This document shows positions 44,031 to 52,462 of a stretch of DNA of 64,000 bases, one piece after another (position 1 is the stretch's first letter; each line of letters opens with the position of its first letter). Source of the stretch: Marinobacter nauticus (GTDB taxonomy: Bacteria > Pseudomonadota > Gammaproteobacteria > Pseudomonadales > Oleiphilaceae); NCBI RefSeq assembly GCF_003634635.1, contig NZ_RBJB01000003.1, forward strand, positions 838,631-902,630. Reading direction: 5' to 3'. The translations under genes and the position numbers were made by a program. Below the pieces are notes generated by a model. It ran no database searches. It saw only the letters and a program-made list of their open reading frames with translations, and was not told where the DNA came from.

Positions 44031-45188
44031 TCAGTTGCTGCCACCACCGGTACTCAGGTTGGACATTACGCTTACATTGGCCTGGGTTACGCTGCCAACG
44101 CCAGCATTCTGGGCAAATGCCCCGACGCCGGTGAAGTTGGCGGAGCCACCACTGATCTCGTTACCAGTGCGGGTATCCACATAGGAACCTTCACCGTTGG
44201 CGCTGCCATAAGTGACATTGGTGCCAGAGACCGAGCCGTTAAGCTCTGCATCGTTCATGAACACTTCCAACGACAGATTCAGCGTGGTGGCGCTGTTGTC
44301 TGAGTTGTCACTGCTATCGCTGTTGTAGGAATCGGTAGCGTTGGTGGAGTTGTCAGAACTGTCACTGTTGCCACTGTCCGCGATCTTGAACGAATCGTTC
44401 ACGTTGGTGCTGTTGTCTGAATTATCGGAGTTGTCAGAGTTATCTGAGTTGTCCGAATTGTCGGAGTTATCCGAGTTATCCGATGCATCGGTGTTGCCAC
44501 TATCGGCAATCTTGAAGGCATCGTTCACGTTGGTGCTGTTATCGGAATTGTCAGAGTTATCTGAGTTGTCCGAATTATCGGAGTTATCCGAGTTGTCTGA
44601 CATGTCATTGCCACTATCAGCAACCTTGAACGAATCGCTGACGGTGGTGCTGTTGTCAGAGTTATCCGAGTTATCGGAGTTGTCAGACGCATCGGTATTG
44701 CCACTGTCGGCAATCTTGAAGGCATCGTTGACACTGGTGCTGTTGTCCGAATTATCGGAATTATCGGAGTTGTCAGACGCATCGGTATTGCCGCTGTCGG
44801 CAATCTTGAAGGCGTCATTCAGGTTGGTGCTGCTGTCCGAATTGTCTGAATTATCCGAGTTGTTCGAATTATCGGAGTTATTGGAGTTGTCCGAATTATT
44901 CGAGTTATCAGACATGTCGTTTCCACTGTCGGCGATCTTGAAAGAGTCCGCCACATCGGTACTGTTGTCTGAATTGTTGGAGTTATCGGAGCTGTCCGAG
45001 TTATCGGAGTTGTTGGTGGAGTTGTCGTTGCCAGAGTCCGCGTTACCGGAATAGTTGGTATTGGCAGCGGAGTTGTCGTTGGCATTGTTGTTGGGGTCAC
45101 CGTCCCCACCCTGGTCAGCCAGTGCAAATCCGGAGATACCCATGCTCATGGCGATGGCAGCGGCTAGCAGATTCTTCTTGGTATTCAT
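44031..45188 (-). CDS. Secreted SDN-repeat protein, probable main Fap-like subunit
   Basis: A 385-residue exported protein with a signal peptide (AAAIAMSMGISGFALA). The mature chain is built from Ser-Asp-Asn triplet arrays of varying length, interrupted six times by a conserved motif (D-A/S-F-K-I/V-ADSGN) followed by TDASDN or a variant. The last 90 residues leave the triplets and contain GVGAFAQNAGVGSVTQANVS, a pattern of the Fap/curli-like subunit type. There are no RTX nonapeptides and no cysteines. An AAAGGACA ribosome-binding site and a sigma-54-type promoter lie upstream. Base use is more A/T-rich than in neighbouring genes because of the triplet codons. I do not recognise a described family; a structural amyloid or adhesive fibre is inferred from context. 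Confidence 0.75.
   Translation of the reverse strand: MNTKKNLLAAAIAMSMGISGFALADQGGDGDPNNNANDNSAANTNYSGNADSGNDNSTNNSDNSDSSDNSNNSDNSTDVADSFKIADSGNDMSDNSNNSDNSNNSDNSNNSDNSDNSDSSTNLNDAFKIADSGNTDASDNSDNSDNSDNSTSVNDAFKIADSGNTDASDNSDNSDNSDNSTTVSDSFKVADSGNDMSDNSDNSDNSDNSDNSDNSDNSTNVNDAFKIADSGNTDASDNSDNSDNSDNSDNSDNSDNSDNSTNVNDSFKIADSGNSDSSDNSTNATDSYNSDSSDNSDNSATTLNLSLEVFMNDAELNGSVSGTNVTYGSANGEGSYVDTRTGNEISGGSANFTGVGAFAQNAGVGSVTQANVSVMSNLSTGGGSN
44292..45030 (-). repeat. 9-base minisatellite coding for Ser-Asp-Asn
   Basis: The triplets are encoded by degenerate nine-base units (TCNGAYAAY on the coding strand, visible as GAGTTATCC and variants on the plus strand) in blocks of about two to eight units, separated by the conserved DxFK(I/V)ADSGN cassettes. 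Synonymous changes scatter through the units, so the array is old but still of a kind prone to slippage in multiples of three residues without frameshift. Confidence 0.85.
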
Positions 45189-45283
45189 GATGTCATGTCC
45201 TTTTGATGGTATTGGCTTAAAGGGGTCCAACCCATCCCGCCAGCATTCGGGTAAGCCAAGGTCCAGACCCGCCGAAGACAAGA

Positions 45284-45298
45284 GCGATTCCCGTGCCA
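45284..45298 (-). promoter_or_regulatory. Sigma-54 promoter of the SDN-repeat operon
   Basis: On the minus strand the sequence TGGCACGGGAATCGC has a perfect TGGCACG -24 box and a near-consensus TCGC -12 box with the exact GG-N10-GC spacing. The start codon is about 95 bases downstream. It is the best sigma-54 element I found in the window and agrees with the enhancer-binding-like regulator gene at the other end of the locus. Confidence 0.75.
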
Positions 45299-45486
45299 GA
45301 AGCCAAATAAATTACTCAGGACATTGAAAAATAAAGAGAAATAAAAATCTCAAGAACACCAGAAAACAACTGTGAACTGACGAACTGTTGCGCTGGTGAA
45401 ACAGCAAACGGTGGCTACATATCAGCCATTTCGCTTTTGTCCCCCAATATCAGCAACCTGGAAAAATCCGCCAGTGTTAAAAAACA
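45299..45486. other. Intergenic stretch, no gene seen
   Basis: An A/T-rich gap between the sigma-54-type element and the aceA terminator. It would be the place for upstream activator binding, but I could not identify a convincing inverted repeat. Confidence 0.6.
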
Positions 45487-45518
45487 AAACCCCGCAGGGC
45501 GATAGCCATGCGGGGTTT
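45487..45518 (-). terminator. aceA terminator
   Basis: A ten-base-pair stem (AAACCCCGCA with TGCGGGGTTT) is followed on the minus strand by TTGTTTTTTAA. It lies about 50 bases after the aceA stop. Confidence 0.9.
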
Positions 45519-45527
45519 CTGGTAGCT

Positions 45528-45551
45528 GGCAGGCACCTGCGGGTGCCTGCC
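45528..45551. repeat. Second hairpin behind aceA
   Basis: GGCAGGCACC pairs perfectly with GGTGCCTGCC around a four-base loop, just ahead of the intrinsic terminator in the aceA transcript. It has no T-run of its own and probably stabilises the 3' end. Confidence 0.7.
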
Positions 45552-45571
45552 GAACAACCTGAACCGGTCGA

Positions 45572-47164
45572 TTAACCGAACTGGTTCATGGTGTTGTCTT
45601 TACCACCGGCTTTCAGAGCCGCTTCACCAGCGAAGAACTCTTTGTGGTCATCACCGATGTTGGAACCGGCCATGTCCTGGTGCTTCACGGTAGCGATGCC
45701 CTGACGGATTTCCTGACGCTGTACGCCAGCAACGTAGGCCAGCATGCCTTCGTCACCGAAGTAGCCTTTGGCCAGGTTGTCGGTAGACAGAGCCGCAGTG
45801 TGGTACGTCGGCAGAGTGATCAGGTGATGGAACACACCAGCTTCACGGGACGCATCACGCTGGAAGTTACGGCACCACTCGTCAGCCAGCTGACCCAGCT
45901 CAGTGTTGTCGTACTCGGCGCTCATCAGCTTGGCGCGGTCGTAGGCAGATACGTCTTTGCCTTCTTCCTGCATGGCATCGAATACCTGCTGACGGAAGTT
46001 CAGGGTCCAGTTGAAGGACGGGCTGTTGTTGTAAACCAGCTTGGCGTCGGGTACCACTTCCTTGATGCGGTTAACCATGCCAGCGATCTGGCCAACGTGC
46101 GGCTTCTCGGTTTCGATCCACAGCATGTCTGCGCCGTTCTGCAGGCTGGTGATACAGTCAAGAACAACACGGTCTTCGCCAGAACCCGGCTTGAAGCAGA
46201 ACAGGCCAGAGGCCAGACGCTTCGGCTTCAGCAGCTTGCCGTTGGACTTGATCACAACGTCGCCGTTCTCGATCTGGGAAGCGTCTTCGATGTACTCGCC
46301 GTCCAGGAAGCTGTTGTACTGGTCGCCCAGGTCACCCGGTTCGTTGGTTACAGCGATCTGCTTGGTCAGGCCAGCACCCAGGGAGTCAGTACGGGCAACG
46401 ATCACACCGTCGTCCACACCCAGTTCCAGGAACGCCAGACGAACCGCGTTGATCTTGGACAGGAAGTCGGCGTGGGGAACGGTTACTTTACCGTCCTGGT
46501 GGCCACACTGCTTCTCGTCAGAAACCTGGTTCTCGATCTGGATACAGCAAGCACCAGCTTCGATCATCTGCTTGGCCAGCAGGTAGGTGGCTTCAGCGTT
46601 ACCGAAACCAGCGTCGATGTCCGCAATGATGGGCACAACGTGGGTTTCGTGGTTGTCGATCTGCTTGATCAGCTCTTCGGCCTTGGCAGTATCGCCAGCG
46701 TTTTCAGCTTCTTCCAGGGCGCGGAACAGGTGGTTCAGTTCCCAGGCATCGGCCTGACGCAGGAAGGTGTACAGTTCTTCGATCAGACCAGAAACAGCAG
46801 TCTTCTCGTGCATGGACTGGTCAGGCAGCGGGCCGAACTCGGAACGCAGGGCAGCAACCATCCAGCCAGACAGGTACAGGTAACGACGCTTGGTGGTACC
46901 GAAGTGCTTCTTGATGGAGATCATCTTCTGCTGGCCGATGAAACCGTGCCAGCAACCCAGAGACTGGGTGTACTTGGAAGAATCGGCATCGTAAGCAGCC
47001 ATGTCTTCACGCATGATCTTGGCGGTGTACTTGGCGATGTCCAGACCAGTCTTGAACTTGTTCTGGGCGCGCATGCGGGCCGCGTGCTTCGGGTTGATGG
47101 CGTTCCAGGTCGGGTTCTGCTTCAGAATGGAAGCGATTTGGTCGACGTCTTGTGCGTAAGGCAT
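45572..47164 (-). CDS. aceA: Isocitrate lyase, long form
   Basis: A 530-residue glyoxylate-cycle enzyme that splits isocitrate into glyoxylate and succinate, needed for growth on acetate or fatty acids. The size matches the Pseudomonas-type isocitrate lyase (531) and exceeds the 434 residues of E. coli AceA. The catalytic loop is replaced as usual in this subclass by DEKQCGHQDGKVTVPH, containing KxCGH; metal-site and substrate motifs DIDAGFGNAEATYLLAKQ and LWIETEKPH are present. The ATG is chosen for the AAAGGATAGAG ribosome-binding site. Confidence 0.97.
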   Translation of the reverse strand: MPYAQDVDQIASILKQNPTWNAINPKHAARMRAQNKFKTGLDIAKYTAKIMREDMAAYDADSSKYTQSLGCWHGFIGQQKMISIKKHFGTTKRRYLYLSGWMVAALRSEFGPLPDQSMHEKTAVSGLIEELYTFLRQADAWELNHLFRALEEAENAGDTAKAEELIKQIDNHETHVVPIIADIDAGFGNAEATYLLAKQMIEAGACCIQIENQVSDEKQCGHQDGKVTVPHADFLSKINAVRLAFLELGVDDGVIVARTDSLGAGLTKQIAVTNEPGDLGDQYNSFLDGEYIEDASQIENGDVVIKSNGKLLKPKRLASGLFCFKPGSGEDRVVLDCITSLQNGADMLWIETEKPHVGQIAGMVNRIKEVVPDAKLVYNNSPSFNWTLNFRQQVFDAMQEEGKDVSAYDRAKLMSAEYDNTELGQLADEWCRNFQRDASREAGVFHHLITLPTYHTAALSTDNLAKGYFGDEGMLAYVAGVQRQEIRQGIATVKHQDMAGSNIGDDHKEFFAGEAALKAGGKDNTMNQFG

Positions 47165-47475
47165 GGTCTCTATCCTTTCTACGTTTGTGTTCAAAAGGTT
47201 CGGAACACTGCTGCCAGCAGCCTCCGGAGCCAGCCACCGGCCGGGACAACCGGGCTGGTGGTGACGTTGGGCGTAACTTTAGTGCTTTCGAATTTATAAT
47301 TGAAATTTATATGGTGTATTTTCGGCATTTTTTAAATGAATACACATAATCCCTGCCGACAGGCTGAAGGCCTATTATTGAGGCGGGTCATTTCGGACAG
47401 ACTACAGCGTGCTATGATTCAGGCACTTGACCCAGATCAGCAACCTCCCTCACCCACGGGCTACAGGGGCATTCT
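47165..47475. promoter_or_regulatory. Divergent aceA / DUF1538 promoter region
   Basis: A gene-free gap of 311 bases. It contains an A/T-rich tract (roughly 47283-47345) in which TATAAATT occurs twice in direct orientation on the minus strand and could supply -10 boxes for aceA. I see no clear -35 box or operator. Confidence 0.4.
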
Positions 47476-48963
47476 GTGTTCTACGTCCGCGCCTTCAATC
47501 ATTCACTCCTGCACGCACTGAAGAACCTGCTTCCCATTGTGATCGTGGTGGCGTTCTTTCAGATCGCCATTCTCCAGCAGGTGCCAGAGAACCTGTTCAG
47601 CATGGTTGCCGGCCTGTTTGTGGTTGCCATCGGTGTTGCCCTGTTTCTGCAAGGGCTCGAGCTTAGCATCTTCCCGCTCGGAAAGAGCCTGTCGAATCAG
47701 TTTGCCCGGCGCGGTTCCCTGGTCATTCTCCTGGCCTTCGGCTTTGCCATGGGCTTCTCTGCGGTAATTGCCGAGCCAGCCCTGATTGCCGTGGCCGAGC
47801 AGGCACAAACCATCAGCGGGGGGCGAATCGACAGCCTGACACTCCGGGTACTGGTAGCACTATCCGTGGGTTGCGTGGTGGCCCTCGGCGTTTTCCGGAC
47901 CATTTTCGGCTACCCGATACACTGGTTCATGATTGTCGGCTACATCATCGTGGTGATCGTCACCTGGTTTGCACCCGAAGAAATCGTCGGTCTGGCCTAC
48001 GATTCCGGCGGTGTCACCACCAATGTTGTGACCGTGCCGCTGATTGCCGCGTTGGGCATAGGTCTGGCTGCGTCGATCCGAGGCCGGAACCCGCTGATTG
48101 ACGGTTTCGGACTGGTCGCACTGGCGGTGATGGTACCGATGGTTACCGTGCAGGTTTACGGCATGTTGGTGTACTCAGGTTCTGCCGAAGCCGAGGGTGT
48201 CCCGCTCTCACCAGATGTCGGAGAAACCAAGCCTTCCGGCGTGGTCGGCGCACTGCTGGACCTCGTCACCATGATTCGGGATGTTCTGCCCATCATCATT
48301 ACGGTGCTCTTCTTTCAGTATCTGGTACTGCGCCGCAAACTTCCCAATCCACGCAAGGTCATCTTTGGTTTTACCTTGGTGATTCTGGGGCTTTATGCCT
48401 TTGTGATCGGTCTCAAGATGGGGTTGTTTCCGATTGGTACCAGCATGGCCGAACAACTGACGGCCAGAGACAACTATCTTTACGTGTACCTCTTTGCACT
48501 GATGATAGGCTTTGCCACGACCATGGCGGAACCGGCGCTGATCGCCATCGGCAGACAGGCGGAAGAAGCCGCCGGGGGAACCCTGAACGGCAATGTCATT
48601 CGCATACTGGTGGCGGTCGGGGTAGCCGTCGGCATCACTATCGGCGTTCACCGGATCATCACCGGCGACTCCATTCACTACTACATCATGGGCGGCTATA
48701 TTCTGGTCGTCGGCCTGACCCTGATTGCGCCCCGCTACATCATCGCGCTGGCCTATGATCTGGGCGGGGTCACCACGTCGGAAGTAACCGTCCCTCTGGT
48801 TACCGCCCTGGGCATTGGCCTGGCCAGCAGTATCGACGGACGCAGCATTCTCATCGACGGCTTCGGGCTGATTGCCTTTGCTTCAATCTTTCCTATCGTA
48901 ACGGTGATGGCCTACGCCATCGTATCCCAGTATCTTGCAGAACCACGTAAGGAGACACCATGA
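47476..48963 (+). CDS. DUF1538 membrane transporter-like protein
   Basis: A 495-residue polytopic inner-membrane protein made of two homologous halves (about 1-235 and 260-490). Each half has a conserved EPALIA(V/I) motif in the third helix and a GG-x-T-T-N/S-x-V-T-V-P-L segment near its end, followed by G-R-x-x-L/P-L-I-D-G-F-G-L. This internal duplication is the hallmark of DUF1538. The GTG start has an AGGGGC ribosome-binding site. It is followed with a four-base overlap by a PII-like gene and then a CBS gene, implying a transport activity gated by nucleotide or metabolite sensors. The substrate is unknown. Confidence 0.85.
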   Translation: MFYVRAFNHSLLHALKNLLPIVIVVAFFQIAILQQVPENLFSMVAGLFVVAIGVALFLQGLELSIFPLGKSLSNQFARRGSLVILLAFGFAMGFSAVIAEPALIAVAEQAQTISGGRIDSLTLRVLVALSVGCVVALGVFRTIFGYPIHWFMIVGYIIVVIVTWFAPEEIVGLAYDSGGVTTNVVTVPLIAALGIGLAASIRGRNPLIDGFGLVALAVMVPMVTVQVYGMLVYSGSAEAEGVPLSPDVGETKPSGVVGALLDLVTMIRDVLPIIITVLFFQYLVLRRKLPNPRKVIFGFTLVILGLYAFVIGLKMGLFPIGTSMAEQLTARDNYLYVYLFALMIGFATTMAEPALIAIGRQAEEAAGGTLNGNVIRILVAVGVAVGITIGVHRIITGDSIHYYIMGGYILVVGLTLIAPRYIIALAYDLGGVTTSEVTVPLVTALGIGLASSIDGRSILIDGFGLIAFASIFPIVTVMAYAIVSQYLAEPRKETP

Positions 48964-49310
48964 AATTCTCGGCACTGGTGGCCATCGTTCCTGAAGACCT
49001 GGAGCAAGAGTGTATTGATTCTGCCCGGGATTGCGGTGCCGGAGGAATCACTGTGATGTCCGGCCGGGGCATCAGCAATACCGCGAAAAAAACGTTCTTC
49101 GGCCTCACCTATGACGGCAGCCAGAGCGTGTTACTGATGGTGCTGGAGAAAGGGTTGTCGCTGGACGTACTGAAAGCCATCCAGAAAGCCATCATGCCGG
49201 ATGGCAAGGATTCCCAAGGCATGATCTTTACAGTACCACTGGAACATCTCGGCGGTATCGACATGGCCCAGGTGGAAAGATTTGAACAATACCTGAAAGA
49301 CTCTCTGTAA
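48960..49310 (+). CDS. PII-like signalling protein
   Basis: A 116-residue protein with the ferredoxin-like PII fold pattern: beta-strand KFSALVAIVPEDLEQECID, a short loop region GRGISNTAKKTFFGL where PII has its T-loop, VLLMVLEKGL and a C-terminal GMIFTVPLEHLGGI. It lacks the uridylylated tyrosine context of GlnB/GlnK, so it belongs with the diverse PII-like sensors that are encoded next to transporters. It overlaps the DUF1538 gene by four bases, so it is very likely the regulatory subunit of that protein. Confidence 0.8.
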   Translation: MKFSALVAIVPEDLEQECIDSARDCGAGGITVMSGRGISNTAKKTFFGLTYDGSQSVLLMVLEKGLSLDVLKAIQKAIMPDGKDSQGMIFTVPLEHLGGIDMAQVERFEQYLKDSL

Positions 49311-49323
49311 CCGGAGCACGATA

Positions 49324-49713
49324 ATGAAACTGGTCAAAGACGTGATGGTGACGGACATCATACGAATCTCCGCCTTCGCCAAGATACGCGAAGCGTTGTC
49401 CCTGATGAAACGGCACAATGTTAAATCCCTGGTGGTCGACCGCCAGAGCGAGCACGATGCCTGGGGGCTGATTACCTATACCAATATTGTCAAAACCATC
49501 ATCGCGGAGGACGGGGACATTGACCTGCTGAACGTATTTGATGCCTGTGCCAAACCGGTGATCAGCATTGGTGAAAGCCTGAACGCCAGGCACGCCGCCA
49601 GCCTCATGATTCGATACCGGGTCAAACGACTGTTGGTGGTAGAGAATAATGAACTGCGAGGTTTACTCGTCATGGATGACTTGATGACAGCGTTACTTGA
49701 CAATATAGACTGA
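49324..49713 (+). CDS. CBS-domain pair protein
   Basis: A 129-residue protein consisting of one Bateman module. The first CBS repeat has KDVMVTDIIRISAFAKIREA and ends in WGLITYTNIV; the second has ISIGESLNARHAASLMIRYR and ends in LRGLLVMDDLM. Such modules bind adenine nucleotides. It follows the PII-like gene by 13 bases in the same operon, so both sensors probably act on the DUF1538 membrane protein. Confidence 0.88.
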   Translation: MKLVKDVMVTDIIRISAFAKIREALSLMKRHNVKSLVVDRQSEHDAWGLITYTNIVKTIIAEDGDIDLLNVFDACAKPVISIGESLNARHAASLMIRYRVKRLLVVENNELRGLLVMDDLMTALLDNID

Positions 49714-49833
49714 GAGCAGAATGCAGGCTGCTTTCAGGAGTTACACATTAACAACTGACAATCGACGTGGCGCGCAGACAAACTGACTACTCAAATCGCA
49801 GCATTGCGACAAGCGAACCCAAGGAGTCGAAGC

Positions 49834-50574
49834 GTGTTGGCGCGCTGCACAAAAAACAGCACCAGCATCGTATCAAAAACAGCGGTCTTGGCGACTCTCT
49901 GTTTTTTCCTGGCCGTTACGGGGCTTTTTTCGCTCTATTCCAGTGCCTCAAGCGGGCTCCACACCCGTATCGATTTTGAGGAAAACGAGAGGGCGTGGCA
50001 TCGAATGGTGTCAGGCGATAATGCCGCAAAACTAAAGCGCTGGCATGGGGTGCTTGAACAGGTAAGATCGTTTGATAATCCTGAAAAGCTTAGACATATC
50101 AATTCCTTTGTCCACGATGCACTGTCTTACCAGCTGGACAGGGCACTCTGGGGAAAGGAAGACTATTGGGCAACCCCTCTTGAAACCCTGTCCAGGGGCC
50201 GCGGCGACTGCGAGGATTATGTCATCATTCAATATATAAGCCTGCTCAACGCCGGCGTAAGCGATGACAAGCTTCGCCTTATCTATGTCCGCGCCCGAAT
50301 TGGCGGGCCCTCCAGCCCCATCACCCAGCCTCACATGGTGCTTGGTTACTATCCGGAGCCCGGCGCCGAACCGCTTTTGCTGGACAGTCTGGTTGAAGAC
50401 ATCCTGCCTGCCAGCGAACGAACCGACCTTACCCCGGTCTTCAGCTTCAACAGTAGCGAACTCTGGGCGGCTAGTGGAGCCTCCGCGGGCAGTGCTACCG
50501 CTCGCCTGTCCCCATGGCGCAATGTACTAGAGAGAATCAAGAGCGAAGGAGTGAGCTTCAATGTCCCTCGTTAA
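49834..50574 (+). CDS. lapG: LapG periplasmic cysteine protease
   Basis: A 246-residue transglutaminase-like (BTLCP) protease with an uncleaved or cleavable N-terminal hydrophobic segment (TAVLATLCFFLAVTGLFSLY). The catalytic triad is visible: cysteine in GRGDCEDYVIIQY, histidine in QPHMVLGYY and aspartate in LLLDSLVEDI. LapG cuts LapA near its N terminus and releases the adhesin from the outer membrane when LapD no longer holds it. The GTG start is set by the AAGGAG ribosome-binding site; a longer TTG-started frame lacks one. It overlaps lapD by 14 bases. Confidence 0.93.
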   Translation: MLARCTKNSTSIVSKTAVLATLCFFLAVTGLFSLYSSASSGLHTRIDFEENERAWHRMVSGDNAAKLKRWHGVLEQVRSFDNPEKLRHINSFVHDALSYQLDRALWGKEDYWATPLETLSRGRGDCEDYVIIQYISLLNAGVSDDKLRLIYVRARIGGPSSPITQPHMVLGYYPEPGAEPLLLDSLVEDILPASERTDLTPVFSFNSSELWAASGASAGSATARLSPWRNVLERIKSEGVSFNVPR

Positions 50575-52462
50575 ACAGTTATGGCTGGGCACCAGTTTGC
50601 TGATTCTGACAGCTTTCCTGGCAAGCCTGGCAGCGAGTCTGGTCTCCGCGCAAAGTTACTACCAAGAGCAGTTGATGCTGAAAAACATCGATAGCGCCAA
50701 CTCACTGGCACTGACCATGTCGCACTCTGAAAAAGAGCAGGCATTGATGGCGTCCTTCCTCGATGCACAGTTTTCAACAGGGCATTATCAACGCATCGAG
50801 TTGTCGCAAACAGACGGCCAGTCACTGTCTTTCACTGCTTCGCCCGCTGATCATCAGGCGCCCAGCTGGTTTCGTGTGATGTTTCCCCTGGACATTCCGC
50901 CCGGTGTAGCCACGGTTTCCGATGGCTGGGTGAACTTTGGGACGCTGTATGTCGAGAGCGCCAGAACATACGCCCAGACATCGCTATGGGTGACAGCCCA
51001 GCGCCTGTTCATTTGGCTGTGCCTCGTAGCCGTGATTGCTGGACTGATTGGCAGCTGGCTGGTGCGACGCATCAGCAGCCCATTGAACGATGTGGTGAAA
51101 CAGGCTGAAGCGATTGGAGAAAAACGCTTCATCGTGTCCGAGGAACCCAACACTACGGAGTTCCGGCGCGTTGTCAGCGCCATGAACAAGCTCTCGAGGC
51201 GTGTCGAAACGATTCTGGAGTCTGAGGCAAAAGCGCTGGCAGACATGCGTGAACGGGCGCTGAATGATCCGGTCACTGGCGTTGCCAATCGGGAGTTTTT
51301 CATCAGTCAGTTAAACAGTCTGATCGATGACCCGGAGTCTGACACCAGGCACACGCTGGTTCTTCTTCGGATACCCGGATTGGCAGAACTCAACGCGCAG
51401 CTCGGACGAGATCAGGTCAATGAAGCACTCCAGATTATGTGCGGTAATGTGCTGAAAGCGCTGAGCAATAGCGATCTCTTGTTTCAGGATGCCTTCATGG
51501 GCCGCCTGAATGGGTCTGACTTTGGGCTCTTGGTCACTGGATTCCAGGATGCATCACACATTCTTCCGACCCTTGAACAGATGCTTACCGGCCCAGTCAT
51601 GCGCCGGGCGAGGCTGTCAGTCTCAACATTCGACTCGACAGCGACGCACGCAGCCGTACTGATGCATGCGGACCATCTGCTCGCAACCGCCGAGCAAACC
51701 AACCAGCGAGCCGTTGTTGATGAGGACAACCCTGAGGACATTCCATTCCGCAATGCCGCCGAATGGCGCACCGCACTCAATCAGGCGCTGGAGGAGCGAG
51801 CCATCGACGTCGCCTTCCACCCCTTGATTGATCGTTCTGGTAACATCATTCAGGTCGAGGCGAAGGTGCGGCTCAAACTACTGGATCAATGGCGCCCGGC
51901 TGGCTTTTTTCTTCCCTGGGGGCGGCGGCTTGGCCTTTTACCTCACGTTGACACAGCCATGGTCCAGTATCTTCTTGAAACGTTCACGGAGCAGGGCGAA
52001 CTCCCGGTTGTCGTTCATATCGCCAGAGAAACCTTACTGGATGAGACTTTGCGGCGCACCATCGTCAATCTCCTGAGCCAGCGCCACGAGCCCAGACGAT
52101 CCTTCCGGCTTGAGCTGCCCGAGGAGGTCCTCGCCGAGGGAGAGCTGCTGCTTGGCCGCTTCGTCGAAGAAATACAGACACAAGGTTGCCAGGTGGGAAT
52201 CAGCGGAATTGGCAAAAACCTGGAAAGCATTGCCAAGGTCCACGAGCTGGGTCTCGACTACCTGAAAACAGATCCTGTTTATGCCCAGCGGCTTGAAGAC
52301 GACCCAGCCACTCAGCAATATCTCCAGCGTTTGACCGGACTGGCTCACTCCATAGGGCTGAGTATCTACCTGGCGGGCGCAAAGACAGACGGATGCGTCC
52401 AGGCTGCCTGGAATGTGGGATTAGACGGGGTCACCGGGCCGGGCGTGAAGTCAGGCAATTAA
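50561..52462 (+). CDS. lapD: LapD c-di-GMP receptor
   Basis: A 633-residue inner-membrane protein with two helices flanking a periplasmic LapD/MoxY domain (about 30-150, containing the family's SDGWVNFGTLYVESA loop), HAMP, then degenerate GGDEF and EAL domains. GGDEF is replaced by LNGSDF and EAL by EAK, so it binds but does not turn over c-di-GMP. When c-di-GMP is high, LapD sequesters LapG and the adhesin stays on the surface. It is translated from a start inside lapG and ends in a four-base overlap with an oppositely oriented small gene. Confidence 0.93.
   Translation: MSLVKQLWLGTSLLILTAFLASLAASLVSAQSYYQEQLMLKNIDSANSLALTMSHSEKEQALMASFLDAQFSTGHYQRIELSQTDGQSLSFTASPADHQAPSWFRVMFPLDIPPGVATVSDGWVNFGTLYVESARTYAQTSLWVTAQRLFIWLCLVAVIAGLIGSWLVRRISSPLNDVVKQAEAIGEKRFIVSEEPNTTEFRRVVSAMNKLSRRVETILESEAKALADMRERALNDPVTGVANREFFISQLNSLIDDPESDTRHTLVLLRIPGLAELNAQLGRDQVNEALQIMCGNVLKALSNSDLLFQDAFMGRLNGSDFGLLVTGFQDASHILPTLEQMLTGPVMRRARLSVSTFDSTATHAAVLMHADHLLATAEQTNQRAVVDEDNPEDIPFRNAAEWRTALNQALEERAIDVAFHPLIDRSGNIIQVEAKVRLKLLDQWRPAGFFLPWGRRLGLLPHVDTAMVQYLLETFTEQGELPVVVHIARETLLDETLRRTIVNLLSQRHEPRRSFRLELPEEVLAEGELLLGRFVEEIQTQGCQVGISGIGKNLESIAKVHELGLDYLKTDPVYAQRLEDDPATQQYLQRLTGLAHSIGLSIYLAGAKTDGCVQAAWNVGLDGVTGPGVKSGN

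Noticed and set aside
44292..45030. CRISPR-like periodicity
   Set aside because: Units are nine bases, in frame and coding, with no spacers or cas genes.
44341..45054. Plus-strand 237-codon frame reading Leu-Ser-Glu repeats
   Set aside because: It is the antisense of the SDN triplet array; the minus-strand frame has the signal peptide, ribosome-binding site and promoter.
44031..45188. RTX calcium-binding repeats
   Set aside because: The triplets SDN do not form GGxGxDxUx nonapeptides, and no type I secretion gene is in that operon.
45644..47299. 551-codon plus-strand frame opposite aceA
   Set aside because: Antisense shadow of a strongly coding gene; the isocitrate lyase frame has all family motifs.
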